Assembly: GCA_945859605.1 (NCBI GenBank) | Contig: OX243822.1 | Coordinates: 2,855,316-2,919,315 of the forward strand | Direction of reading: 5' to 3' | Length of the DNA: 64,000 nt | From: Lumbricus rubellus | Taxonomy: Eukaryota > Annelida > Clitellata > Crassiclitellata > Lumbricidae | Shown: one piece after another, positions 48,220 through 60,414 of the stretch | How positions within the stretch are numbered: the first letter of the stretch is position 1 | Layout: each line of letters opens with the position of its first letter | Translations under genes and position numbers: made by a program | The notes under the pieces: model-generated | Seen by the model: only the letters and a program-made list of their open reading frames with translations | What the model was told of the DNA's origin: nothing | Database searches by the model: none

Positions 48220-48335
48220 CATGCTTAACGACAATGTCATATCAAAGATGATTAGGGTCGCCCTCAATGCCCCTCATCCTTTATCTTGGCTTATGACTGG
48301 CACTGGCTGTGACAACAATATTGGCGTATAGTTGG
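48220..48335 (+). repeat. Box B
   Basis: CTTAACGACAATGTCATATC, GATGATTAGGGTCGCCCTC, then GACTGGCACTGGCTGTGAC. Confidence 0.65.
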
Positions 48336-48589
48336 AATGAACCACTTCTTATATTATGTATATAACTCAAAAAGGAGGTGTGCAATTGGCCGATTGGCCT
48401 TTTCGAATACCATAATTACGTGCATGGAGACTGGGATGAGTGATCGTGGATTTCACTCTTATAATATTATTACTTATACTGTTTATGATTAGCTGCTGCT
48501 ATAAAGCCAACACCATGGCTGTTGTGCACTCTTATTTCTGAGACCATGGATAGTACAGGGTTCGGTACTCAGCCTGTCATGAGACGGTT

Positions 48590-48960
48590 GAGTTTAAGAT
48601 TCTAATGCTCATGCGTAATTGCATAACAGGCCAAGCTCCTATCTATCTTATGGAACTTTGTGTGCCTGTGCTATCCATTCCAGGCCGTTGATTCCTTCGC
48701 TCTGCAACGCATGGTGACCTGGTTGTTCCTATGGCTCGATCTTCCACAGTGCTGCATAGAAGTTTTGCTATGGTTTCTTTCTGGTATAAGATACCTATTA
48801 GTCTCCGTAATGAACTTCTTTGTCTTTCTTTGCCCCTTTTCCGCAAGCGTTTGAAAACCATTCTCTTTGATTATGGTTTGGTGTCAGGTCGGGAGCGCCT
48901 CTGAGGAGTTCTCTTGAAGTGGCGCTATATAAATGTTCAATTACAATTACAATTACAATT
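48590..48960 (+). pseudogene. CR1/L2-like LINE 3' end with (AATTAC)n tail
   Basis: One frame reads TGQAPIYLMELCVPV, LRSATHGDLVVPMARSST and ISLRNELLCLSLPLFRKRLK, the C-terminal track of CR1/L2-type ORF2, with a stop and frame wobble. It is followed by GGGAGCGCCTCTGAGGAG, then GTGGCGCTATATAAATG and (AATTAC)n. ACGGTT occurs at both edges (48584 and 48961). The paralogous copy at about 55800 is uninterrupted. Confidence 0.8.
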
Positions 48961-50461
48961 ACGGTTACGGTGTGGGGTCTTCGAGCCAACCGTTGTCCAC
49001 ATTTGCTTATGATATTATAGTCAAACAAGAAGAGCATCGATATGAAGGGTGCGGTGGACAAAATCAAGAGACAGAGCAAGTTGGAGACGGCATATTGAGG
49101 CCTCATCATTGGCGTACAGCTGACTGAGAAGATGATAGTTAAACACCTTTTAAATGGTATCTACCCGTTTTATATAAGGGCGGAACGCGACGCGCGATTA
49201 ATGCGCGCCGCATTCTTGAGGCTGTTACGCGTAGAAACCTTCAGTAAAGTCCTTCAATCAAAATCGCAAAGCGTCATCGTCTTATGCTTCGTCAATAGAT
49301 AGTGCACATGCTTAGAAATGTTTAATTATATTAGGTGCCTGCAATCATAATAAATATGAATATTTATAAAAAAGTATCAACTACAGTTTTATTATTAATA
49401 ATAATTATGGCACTGATAGTAACATCTATTATATTAACTGTAATAATATTTTAATGAATTATTTCTGATAAATGTGAATTTTGATTGCAACGGTATATAG
49501 CAAAGACACTAAAGTTACCAAAAAATTAATGATAGTGCTACTAAAAAATAATTATATAATAAAAACAACAAATAAAAAAGTAAACTTTAAAAAAAATTGA
49601 CTTTCCCATAATTGGACTGAGACGGAACAGTATTCGCCCAGAGCACAAATCTTCCGCCACACCCGAATTTCTGTGCTCTCCAAATTTCTTGTTTACTCTT
49701 GTAATCGATAGGTGGCGATAGCAGCGACGATATACCTTCGAGGTCACCGCTTATGACCTCTCCCTAAACACCGATCCTTAGCACTCCCTCGCCGCCTTTG
49801 TGGAAGGGTTGACGGCCTGGGAAGTGTTTGCAAATTACCTCCGGGTATATTACGAATAGGTATTCTTTAAATTAGGATAAAGTTTTCCGTTGATGAAGAC
49901 AAATCTATTAAAGCGTTCAAAATAAATTGCTTCTATATCCATAATGAACAAAAATATTCCGGTGTTTAAAGATGCACCGACGAACTTCGTTTTCATAGTG
50001 TTCAAGGATTTCGAAATAGTACTTATTGTATTATATTGTATGATTTGTATCTGTGATTTTATAAAGAGTCTCTCACAGTGCGCATCAATAAGATGCGCTC
50101 CTTGTGCTCGAGACCAAGATAGAGAATTGTGGCATTTATAAAAAAAATATGTATACATCAAAAATTCGCTTATCGATTGATCAATCCAAAATATTATTCT
50201 TATCTTATAAACTTAGACACCCTTAGGTTCTGTTCTAAACATCATTGAAATACCTAAATTTACGTCTTGTTTTAATAGCATCCATTTTGTAAACTACCTA
50301 ACATTCAACATCGTAAGCATATTTTTACGTGAATTAATGGCCTTCGTGGTCACAAGATTGTCTCCTCGCTTGACTTTTGCACTATCAAATTGCTTGTACA
50401 TGTATGTGCACTTGTTATAAATAACGATTACGACTTTATGGTCTACATTAATTGCATTGTA

Positions 50462-50520
50462 CTCCGATGGTGTCAGTCCAAAGTATAGAGAAAGAGGAGG
50501 GCGACGCAAATCGGTTTTTA
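50462..50520 (-). repeat. Box B, minus copy
   Basis: TGTCAGTCCAAAGTATAGAG, AAAGAGGAGGGCGACGC. Paralogous to 57992-58050. Confidence 0.6.
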
Positions 50521-50629
50521 ATGATTAGGAGAGGTTCGGCAGTAGTTTAGCAAAACGCTCCTGAGTATGTATCAGGAATGTGCGCTATATAAGTCATTGA
50601 ATAAAAGAATGAATAATAAATGAATGATT

Positions 50630-50715
50630 GAATGAATTAATGAAATAATTAGTTAGTTAGTTAGTTATTTAATTAATTGACTAATTAATTAATTAATTAA
50701 TTAGTTAGTCAACGT
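50630..50715. repeat. (TTAG)n/(AATT)n microsatellite
   Basis: TTAGTTAGTTAG followed by TTAATTAATTAA. Confidence 0.9.
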
Positions 50716-50867
50716 TGGACGCCCTTTCCCTTTCCAAAAGAAGTGCCTGGCCGCCCCTTACCTATGCAGACATTGCTGGTCAATAAATGGCAGGACGGTA
50801 TCCAGATTTTAAAATAAGTGCATGGACGCCGTCCATGACCGTCCAGCCACGCTTTAAGCCCTGCACT

Positions 50868-51135
50868 AATCAGCGCTCCCGGCACAACTTCGGCTAAAGA
50901 CGACAGTTTTAGATTGCGATATAACGTAACAGATGGACCCTTGGTAGCAGATAAGCCTATGGAGGACGTTTCGCATTCCAGAAAAATCAGAAAATCAGAT
51001 CACAGGGCCAGCAACAGAGAAATCACGTCGCTGCCTTAATTGTAGAGGTACGCGCATATGGGACAATCAGAAAGTTCGCTTTGTGCAAAAATGAGCGAAG
51101 GGAACTTCGGGTTTGGATAGCACGTGTGAAGAGGT
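50868..51135 (-). mobile_element. Dispersed retroposon body
   Basis: ATCAGCGCTCCCGGCACAAC, then ACAGGGCCAGCAACAGAGAA and AAGTTCGCTTTGTGCAAAAA, matching 43930-44150. Its tail portion is cut short. Confidence 0.6.
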
Positions 51136-51141
51136 TATCAT

Positions 51142-52131
51142 TTAACCCTCAGGCTACCACGCTATTTTTGTAACACTGACTACCAAGAGGGGGTGGTTAC
51201 CACCCCCCCTGGATTTTGGATTTGGTTTGAGATATCATAACTTGTAATACACCTATGGATTCAGCATTCATTTCTGCACAAAATGGTATATTTAGGTTTA
51301 AAATATATGAAAGCACCCCGAAGTTATGAATTTTTTACCGTAGGCACCCGTCGATTCCGCAAAATGTATACTTTCGCATAAGCAAAATATTAGATTCTGT
51401 GTGTTTTAACATAATTTATTTAATTAAAAATAGTTTACATATAATAAAGTCCAATATTCAACTATAAAAACTAGTAATAAGTTAGTTTTAGTTACAATAA
51501 AAAGAGAAAAAACATGTAAAACATGCTGAAAAACGTTTACGCAGACTTATCGGTTTGCGTTGTAAAAAAACCCAACATTTTCACACATTTAAATTTATTT
51601 TGAGCACTTCCGGTCATCAAATGTCAAATTAATTGGTATCAAAAAATAGCTCTAAATGCACTTTATAGAATGACATAATTTATTTTTCTTAAAAAATAAA
51701 TTATAAATAATTTTTAATAGGAAAAACCTGAAACTTTTATAAAAATAAAACACCTTTATTTATATTTTAATTTATTTTGAGCACTTCCGGTTGTCAAAAG
51801 ACAACTTCGTGACAACCAAAATGTAGCCCCACATTCCCTCTACAGAATGTTGTAATTGGTGTCTCTTCATGTCAAAGGACGGATAAGATACAGCCGATAA
51901 TCTAAGGGGGGGTGGTATCCACCTTCCCCCCTGGTGCCTCGGGTATATCGGGTATAACTTTTGAGTGGTATGGTATATCATCACACATTTTAGCTCAAAA
52001 TGTGTGCAAATGAATCCTCTACAGCTACCTAAAACGTCAAAATTTTATTCCTAACGAAAAAAGTTTGATTTGGGAAAAACCTAGGGGGGGGGGGGTGGAT
52101 ACCACCCTCCCCCTGGTAGCCCGAGGGTTAA
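51142..52131. mobile_element. TTAA-flanked piggyBac-like MITE, copy 1 (990 bp)
   Basis: Left TTAACCCTCAGGCTACCACG, right inverse TTAACCCTCGGGCTACCAGG. Subterminal palindromes GGGGTGGTTACCACCCC (left) and GGGTGGATACCACCC (right). Two internal diverged copies of TTTTGAGCACTTCCGGT. Closely similar to 54728-55710. No transposase. The right TTAA is shared with the next element. Confidence 0.85.
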
Positions 52132-53179
52132 CCCTAATCCGAACAAGGGGGAGGGTCTAGCCAGACCCCCCCTTAATATTTTTGGTGCATAACTTTTTTT
52201 ACATTAATATTTTCTCAAATTGCTTTTATGACTTTGTTCCTCTATTGCTGGGCTACAATTAGCACATCTAAACGACCAAATCGATTGAGTGATAAGGAGG
52301 TACTGAAGATAATACTGACTGAGACTGTATAATGATGATGGTTTTGACAGTGAGAGCAACAACAAAGAATGTGAACGTGTAGAGATGCCAATGCTTGAAG
52401 AACAACCTTCAGGTGTTTCCTATGATGAAAACAATGCTGAAATTGAAGATGATGATGAACATGATGATGAGACTAGACCTTATAGTGAAGATAACAATGA
52501 CGAAACTGTTGATACTGATGAAGCCGAGAGACCTGCATACTAGTAAAGATCCGGATATGTTTGGCAGACAAATGCACTGTCATGAGGACCTCTAAGTTGC
52601 ACAATGTATAGTAAAAGAAAATGTGGAATAATAGAATAAGGACACATTGAGAATATTCAAGATATATAGGTTTGACAGTTTGATAACAGCAGAGATGAAA
52701 TGCATCTTCATTAGACATACAAATCCTGAAACAACAGCTAATGGACTATGATACATGCTTATTTTAGGTGTAGGCAATGCATATTCCAGCAATTTTGATA
52801 GATATTTTCATGACTATGAACATAACAGCATTCAATACTAATTTTACTAGAATTGTGATTTCTTTGTTTGATTTCTTTATTTGATTTTCCAAATATTATA
52901 GATAGACAGTACTGTTATTGAGTCGATCAAACATTGTGGCAAACCGTCGAAATTAATGTAACTAAACATTTAGTTTAAAATTCATCATAAAAATAATTTA
53001 TGCTGCATAGGCTAGAGAGACTGATACATTGCGTCTTTTAGTCATTCTGACATCATCCTACAAAATCGGCATATAAAAAGCACTATTACCCATGAAAACC
53101 CACATCAAAACGGGGGGTCTGGCCAGACCCCCCTTTGTTCAAATTAAGTTGGATTTTCGCTTGTTCGGATGAGGGTTAA
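52128..53179 (+). mobile_element. TTAA-flanked piggyBac element with transposase N-terminal remnant
   Basis: Left TTAACCCTAATCCGAACAAG, right inverse TTAACCCTCATCCGAACAAG. Palindromes GGGTCTAGCCAGACCC and GGTCTGGCCAGACC lie near the ends. About 52270-52543 reads RLSDKEVLKIILTE, then after a frame change YNDDGFDSESN, EIEDDDEHDDE and SEDNNDE, to a TAG. A 'dEeV' helix followed by an acidic tract is typical of piggyBac transposase N-termini. The catalytic domain is absent. It shares one TTAA with the left neighbour. Confidence 0.8.
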
Positions 53180-53530
53180 AAATATATAGCTGCATCTTGT
53201 GGTTGCGCCAAGACAACGTTACAGATTATTAGTTACTTAGCGGAATAATGATTAGATAGACTTTTTGGTCAAAATGTAAAGGCAGCGCCATTGTGTGTGT
53301 ACTTATTTAGAATGTTTAAGCATTAAAAGAGGTGTCTGAGAAAAGTGCGTTTGCAATCGTTGAATAATAACGAGTAGAGTATACGTTCATCCTTCTGTGA
53401 GATGTACTGTAAACGGATTCATCAGAAAATCATTTTAAAATTCATCATAACCAGTTAAATGCTGCATGCAGAATTATAGAGAGTGGCAAATAATGAGGTA
53501 ATAGCAACAGTAACTACAACCTTTAACATA
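53180..53530. other. No gene seen; one box A-like motif
   Basis: AGAATGTTTAAGCATTAAAA then GAGGTGTCTGAG near 53310-53340. Confidence 0.4.
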
Positions 53531-53534
53531 GACA

Positions 53535-54230
<696 letters not shown>

Positions 54231-54241
54231 ACTAACTAAAG

Positions 54242-54459
54242 AAAAATTGTGTGAAAACTGTCGTATATAAGGCTGTGTATACATTTTTTACACATTATTA
54301 TAATGTATAAAAAATGTATACATGACAGTGACTTAATATATATCGGTGTTTTCGTTGGAATAAGTCGCCAATTGAGCTGAAAGTCACTGGCATGTATAAT
54401 GTATAAAAAATGTATACACGGCCTTATAAACGACAGTATTCACACAATTTTTCCATTGG
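54242..54459. repeat. Long inverted repeat with nested palindrome
   Basis: The left arm AAAAATTGTGTGAAAACTG, TCGTATATAAGGCTGTG, TATACATTTTTTACACAT is matched inversely at about 54396-54459 (ATGTATAAAAAATGTATAC, ACGGCCTTATAAACGACAG, TATTCACACAATTTTT). The left arm is itself followed at once by an inverted partial copy. It lies where the LINE coding end should be; LINE-like AATTTTTCCATTGGTTAT follows. Confidence 0.75.
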
Positions 54460-54727
54460 TTATTAGGTTTATAATAAGCCTATGAACTGCACTTTGCGTG
54501 TAACCTACATCAAGCAATTTTTTGGTATTAAAGTCCACTTTAAATGAAACACGACGTCGTGTATATTTTAGTCGGCAAGCGGCCCGAAGTCGACGTGTTG
54601 GATTTAAACAATTTTTATAGGATGCATGTAAATATTAAAAGAGGTGTGCAATTGGCTGAATGCCATATGCTGGGGACTGAGTGATCGTGGCTTACACTCT
54701 TATAATTATTACTTAAACTATTTATGA

Positions 54728-55710
54728 TTAACCCTCAGGCTACCACGCTATTTTTGTAACACTGACTACCAAAGGGGGGGTGGTTACCACCCCCCCCTGG
54801 ATTTTGGGTTTGGTTTGAGATATCATAACTTGTATTACACCTATGGATTCAGCATTCATTTCTGCACAAAATGGTATATTTAGGTTTAAAATATATGAAA
54901 GCACCCCGAAGTTATGAATTGTTTACCGTAGGCACCCGTCGATTCCACAAAATGTATACTTTCGCATAAGCAAAATATTAGATTCTGTGTGTTTTAACAT
55001 AATTTATTTAATTAAAAATAGTTTACATATAATAAAGTCCAATATTCAACTATATAAACTAGTAATAAGTTAGTTTTAGTTACAATAAAAAGAGAAAAAA
55101 CATGTAAAACATGCTGAAAAACGTTTACGCAGACTTATCGGTTTGCGTTGCAAAAAAACCCAACATTTTCACACATTTAAATTTATTTTGAGCACTTCCG
55201 GTCATCAAATGTAAAATTAACTGGTATCAAAAAATAGCCCTAAATGCACTCTATAGAATGACATAATTTATTTCTCTTAAAAAGTAAATTATGAATAATT
55301 TTTAATAGGAAAAACCTGAAACTTTTATGAAAATAAAACACCTTTATTTATATTTTAAGTTATTTTGAGCACTTCCGGTTGTCAAAAGACAACTGCGTGA
55401 CCACCAAAATGTAGCCCCACATTCCCTCTACAGAATGTTGTAATTGGTGTCTCTTCATGTCAAAGGACGGATAAGATACAGCCGATAATCTAAGGGGGGT
55501 GATATCCACCCCCCCTGGTGCCTCGGGTATATCGGGTATAACTTTTGAATGGTATGATATATCATCACACATTTTAGCTCAAAATGTGTGCAAATGAATC
55601 CTCTACAGCCACCTAAAACGTCAAAATTTTATTCCTAACGAAAAAAGTTTGATTTGGGAAAAGCCTAGGGGGGGGGTGGATACCACCACCCCTGGTAGCC
55701 CGAGGGTTAA
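54728..55710. mobile_element. TTAA-flanked piggyBac-like MITE, copy 2 (983 bp)
   Basis: TTAA at 54728-54731 and 55707-55710, same ends and palindromes as 51142-52131, differing by scattered changes. The empty site is preserved in module copy 1 at about 48488 (TGTTTATGATTAGCTGC). Confidence 0.9.
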
Positions 55711-56301
55711 CTGCAGCTATATAGCCAATACAATGGCTTTTGAGAACTCTTATCGTTATTCTATGGAGTATGGATAGTACAGGGTTCGCTCCTCAGCCTC
55801 CCATGAGGCGATTACGGTGAATGGGCTTCGAGCCAGCAATTGTCCACTTTTATTTATGATATAACTATACAAGAAGATCTAACGGCGCAGAGCATGGATA
55901 TTAGAGATGCGGTGGACAAAACCAGAGGGACAGAGCAAGTTGGAGACGGCATGTAGTGGCCTCATCATTGGCGTACACCTAACGTTGGAGAGACCAAGAT
56001 ATTTAGACACCTTTTAAACGGTATCTACCATACTATATAAATACGGAACGCAATGCGCGATTAATGCACACAGAATTCCTGAGACTGCTGCTTGTCTTGT
56101 AGAAACCTTGAGTAAAGTCCTTCAATCACAATCGCAAAGCGCCATCCACTAATGCTTCGTCGATGGATCGTGCGCATGTCTAAAAACGTGTAATCATAAT
56201 TATTAATTACTGCAAACATAATAAATATGAATATTTATAAAAACTATCAACTACAGTTTTATTATTAATAATAATTATGGCAATGATAGTAACATCATTT
56301 T

Positions 56302-56523
56302 GTGGGGCGCGGTGGTGTAGTGGTGGCGTCATTGCCTTGGAGCCGGAAGGTTCGAGGTTCGAATCCACCTCGCCGCGTAAGGACCTTGGGCAAGTCCTTC
56401 ACTCACAATTGCTCAGTGCTTCTGCGTGAAACTCCGATGCAGTGTCCGCTCTGCATTCGGGAGCGCCTCTGAGTAGCGAGAGCTTGAAAGGGGCGCTATA
56501 ACAATTGCACATACAAACAAACA
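56302..56523 (+). mobile_element. tRNA-derived SINE, full-length
   Basis: GGGGCGCGGTGGTGTAGTGG (A box), GGTTCGAATCC (56356-56366), then CGTAAGGACCTTGGGCAAG and the tail GGGAGCGCCTCTGAGTAG, GGGGCGCTATAAC, ACATACAAACAAACAAAT. The empty site is at 49431 in module copy 1 (AACATCTATTATATTAACTG). Confidence 0.92.
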
Positions 56524-57136
56524 AATCTATTATATTAACTGTAATAATATTTAAATGGATATACTCCTGATAAATGTGAATTTTGATTGCAAAGACACCA
56601 AAATTACCCCAAAAAAATTAATGATATTCCTGCTAAATTTAATTAATAAAATAAAAACAACAAAAAAGAGTTAAACTTAAAATAAAAAAATGACTTTCCC
56701 ATAATTGGACTGAGACGGAACAGTCTTCGCCCAGACACAAATCTTCCGCTACACCCGAATTTCTGTGCTCTCCAAATTTCCTGTTTACTCTTGTAATCGA
56801 TAGGTGGCGATAGCAGCGACGATAAACCTTCGAGGTCACCGCTTCTGACCTCTTCCTAAACACCGTTTCCTTAGCACTCCCTCGCCGCCTTTGTGGAAGG
56901 ATTGACGGCCTGGGAAGTGTCTACGAATTACCTCCGGGTACACGGATGGGAGCGAAGAGGTATTCTATAAACGAGGATAAAATTTTTTGTTGGAGACGAC
57001 GAATCTATTAAATCGTTCAAAATAAATAGATTCTATATCCATAATGAACAGAAATATTCAGGTGTTTAAAGATGCATCGGCGAATTTTGCTTTCATAGTG
57101 TTCAAAGCGTTTCGAAACAGTGCTTTTTGTATTATT

Positions 57137-57475
57137 CATTCATTCATTCATTCATTCATTCATTCATTCATTCATTCATTCATTCATTCATTCATTCATT
57201 CATTCATTCATTCATTCACTTCTTGAATTTATATAGCGCTTCTTTAGGACACCTACTCAGAGGCGCTCCTAGTCCAGCCACAGCTAATAAATAGGTTTTT
57301 ATCGACTTATAAAAAGCAGGTGAATTTAGTCAAGGCATAAGCCACAAGTTTATTGGGAGGCTATTCCAGATAGCGAGAGCCCACAGTGGAAAAGGCTCGG
57401 CGCTGTCTTGTAGAAGTGCGAGCTCGAGGAACCAAAAGCTCCCCCGTTGTCGCAGAGCGAAGATTGTATCTATGA
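57137..57475 (-). mobile_element. Retroposon tail insertion with (CATT)n
   Basis: The minus tail AGCGCCTCTGAGTAGGTG, AAGAAGCGCTATATAAATTC is followed by about 80 bp of (AATG)n. The body contains CTATTCCAGATAGCGAGAGC. TATTATT occurs at both edges. Absent from module copy 1 near 50035. Confidence 0.8.
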
Positions 57476-57747
57476 ATATTATTGTATCTGTGAATTTATA
57501 AAGAGCCTCTCAAGTGCGCATCAATAAGAGGCGCTCCTTGTGCGCGAGACAAAGAGAGACAAATGTGGCATTTATAAAAAAATATGTACACCAAAAATTC
57601 GCTAATCGATTGATCAATTAAAAATATTCTTATCTTATAAACTTAGACACCCTTAGGTTCTGTTCCAAACACTATTGAAATACCTAAATTTACGTCTCGT
57701 TTTAGTAGAATCCATTGAAGTTTTTACAAAAAAATTTGCTTACGATG

Positions 57748-57759
57748 AATTTATTTATT

Positions 57760-57818
<59 letters not shown>

Positions 57819-57820
57819 TT
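57748..57820. repeat. (TTTA)n microsatellite
   Basis: About 17 TTTA units. Module copy 1 has no tract at the corresponding position. Confidence 0.95.
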
Positions 57821-57991
57821 CAACATCGTAAGCATAAATTATTTTTACGTGAATTAATTAATGTCCTTCGTGGAAATCGTGGTCACAAGATTGTCTCCTC
57901 GCCTGACTTTTGCACTATCACATTGTTTGTATGTGCACTTGTTAATAACGGTTACGTCTTTTAGGTCTTTATGGTCACCATTAATTACATT

Positions 57992-58150
57992 GTACTCCGA
58001 TATGGTGCCAGTCCAAAGCATGGAGAAAAGGGAGGGTGACGCCAATTGTTTCTTAATGATTCGGAGCGGTTCGGCAGTAGTTTAGCAACGCGCTCCTGAG
58101 TAGTTATCTTGAATGGGCGCTATATAAGTCATTGAATGAAAGAATGAATG
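57992..58150. repeat. Minus-strand box B followed by plus-strand retroposon tail
   Basis: GTGCCAGTCCAAAGCATGGA, AAGGGAGGGTGACGCC, then GCGCTCCTGAGTAGTTATC, TTGAATGGGCGCTATATAAG and (AATG)n. Confidence 0.7.
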
Positions 58151-58480
58151 AATGAATGATTGAATGAACGAATTAATTCATTAATCAAATAATGAATGAA
58201 TGAATGTATGAATGAATGAATGAATTTATTTATTTATTTATTTTTTTAAAATTTATTTATTTAGTTAGTTAGTTAGTTAGTTAGTTATTAATTGGGTGGA
58301 TGGATGGAAGAATGGATGTTTGGATCTGTTGTCGAGCTGCATACTATGCACACCCACATGCCCACAAACAAATACATACAGACAGACACATAGACATGCA
58401 GATAGACGAATACACAGAGAAGCGAGAGAACTGGCAAAGACACAGACAGAGACGCAGAGAGAGAGACAGACAGACATATA
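58150..58480. repeat. GAAT, TTTA, TTAG and ACAGAC microsatellites
   Basis: Tetranucleotide runs at 58140-58225, 58226-58290 and 58375-58480. Confidence 0.85.
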
Positions 58481-58649
58481 CCCGATTTTCCGATTTCTCG
58501 GTCGGTATATATGGGGTGCTGAGATGAGTGCTGACATGTGAACGTAGCCAATCCCATTCGAGGAAAGAATGTCAGGTCAGGCGGGGTCATCGTCAAACGA
58601 TCATGGCATGCATGAGACGTCGTTAAACGTTCGATCCGGGTTCAGATAT

Positions 58650-59729
58650 AAATATCGATTTGCATTGTAAAAAACCCAACATTTAAACACATTTTGATTT
58701 ATTTTGAGCACTTCTGGTCATCAAAAGACAAATTAATTGGTAAGAAAAATGACCCTACATGCCATCTATAGTTTTCTATACAATTACATAATTTATTTTT
58801 CAAAAGAATAAATTATGGATGTTATTATAAGAAAAAATGAAAAATTTATGAAAATAAAACACCTTTAAATACATTTTTATATATTTTGAGCACTTCCGGT
58901 TGTCAAAAGACAACTCAGTGAGCATAGAAATGTGGTCCCACATTCCCTCTATATAATGGTATAATTTGTGACTCTTCATATTAAACGGCGAAAAACTTAC
59001 AGTCGATAATTTAAGATGGATGGTATAACCCTCTGGTACCAGCGTTGCCACCCTGAACAATAAAAAAAATCAAGTTGGTCGGTCAAAAAACCCAAGAAAA
59101 CCCAAGCTGCCCAAAATCTTCCGAAATTTTCACATTTTTCGTCCGAACAATTTCTGACGACCTTTTTTGTCATCCGGCCAAATTTTTCGAATTTTTTTCC
59201 ATTTTACCGTCCAAAAAAGTTGATGACCCTTAAAAAATGGCCCAAACTTTCCACTTCACAAGCAAAAAACCCGAGCTATTGCCCGAAAAACCCAAGCTTT
59301 TTCCGAAAAAAAAACCATTTTCCAAGTTTGGAGGAAAAAACCAAGATTTTTTGTTTCCGAAAAAAACCCAAGAAAAACCCAAGTTCTTCCCAAAAAACCC
59401 CATTTCCCAAGTTTGGAGGGAAAAACCCAAGATTTTTTGTATCCGAAAAAACCTCCAAGAAAAACCCAAGTTCTTCGCAAAAAAACCCATTTCCCAAGTT
59501 CGGTTAAAGAAAACCCAAGAAGTGGCAACGCTGTCTGGTACCTTGGTTATATCGAGTATAACTTTTGAGCGGTTATAAGCCTTATAAGGTATCGTCAAAA
59601 ATTGTAGCTCAAAGTGTGTGCCAATGAACCTTCTACAGCTGCCTGAAACGTCAAAATTTTATTCCAAACGAGAAACGTTTGATTTTTGAAAATTCTAGGG
59701 GTGAATACAACCCCTGGGAGCCCGAGGAT
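58650..59729. mobile_element. Truncated third copy of the 51142-type TTAA MITE
   Basis: Collinear with 55140-55705 (TTTTGAGCACTTC, ACATTCCCTCTATA, AACGTCAAAATTTTATTCC), ending GGGAGCCCGAGGATTC. The 5' 400 bp and the right TTAA are lost. It is interrupted by a hAT element and is more diverged than the other copies. Confidence 0.8.
59040..59533. mobile_element. hAT MITE nested in the TTAA MITE, with iterated AAAACCCAAG
   Basis: The termini CAGCGTTGCCAC and inverse CAGCGTTGCCACTTC are flanked by TCTGGTAC at 59032-59039 and 59534-59541 (8 bp, perfect). The interior contains about 10 iterations of AAAACCCAAG-like words, some in 75- to 80-bp blocks (CCCAAGTTTGGAGG). The open frames at 59220-59578 come from these iterations. 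Confidence 0.9.
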
Positions 59730-59744
59730 TCGACAAGGATTAAA

Positions 59745-60180
59745 TTGTCCGCTGGATATGGTGAAAGAACAAAAGCGTTTGTAATACTTAGCCTTTATTA
59801 CAGTAATAAAAAGAAATCTTCCGGTGTTTAAAGACGCATTGGAGATCTTCGTTTTTCATCATGTTCAAACATTTTAAAATAATCAATGTGTTGTATTGTA
59901 TCTATAAATTTATGAAGAGCCTCTAATATTGTCTATATGAAAATTTTTGAAGAATCTCTACGAGTGCATATTAAATAGGGGCGCTATACCAGTGTGTTAG
60001 ACCATGAGAGAAAAATGTGGCATATAATAATCATGTACACCGAAATTTGGTTATCAATAAATCAATAATACTCCTATCTTGTAAGCTCACACACCTTTAA
60101 GTTGCTTTCAAACACCAATGAAATACAATAATTTTATCATTAATATGCATTTAACATTATCTGCGAGTCTTCCTTTCAAC
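59745..60180 (+). repeat. Segmental module, copy 3 (diverged, partial)
   Basis: TTCCGGTGTTTAAAGACGC, GTATTGTATCTATAAATTTA, AGAGCCTCTA and ACACCTTTAAGTTG parallel 49955-50240 and 57050-57670. Confidence 0.65.
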
Positions 60181-60414
60181 AATACACTTGGTCACAATGT
60201 CATAACTTAATAAGCTGAGATAGGCTAGATAAGTGAATGGTCGGCAGTCACATGATGTTTTCCAGCTTCTATCTTGAACTGGCACATGGAACTCATTATC
60301 TTCTAATAAACATTGTCTTGACTGAGCGCTTCCGCGTTGGGGCGTAGATTTACGAAGTAGGCTACTGTATAAATATGGATATCACGGATATGACTTTATG
60401 GTCCATACAAGTCC

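Larger units (their letters stand above)
48360..50600 (+). repeat. Segmental module, copy 1
   Basis: Landmarks shared with 54635-58150: GGAGGTGTGCAATTGGC, GAGTGATCGTGGATTTCACT, GATAGTACAGGGTTCG, AGAGCAAGTTGGAGACGGCA, CTACAGTTTTATTATTAATA, TCGATAGGTGGCGATAGC, AGGATAAAGTTTTCCG, ending in a retroposon tail at 50560-50600. This copy lacks the TTAA element, the SINE and the tail insertion of copy 2. It has a LINE insertion of its own. Confidence 0.88.
54600..58645 (+). repeat. Segmental module, copy 2
   Basis: Collinear with 48360-50600, with three extra insertions: the TTAA element, the SINE and a retroposon tail. It continues into (ACAG)n and a 150-bp block repeated at 61089-61250. Confidence 0.88.

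Noticed and set aside
59220..59598. Lys/Pro/Phe-rich frames on both strands
   Set aside because: They arise from iterated AAAACCCAAG blocks within a hAT MITE.
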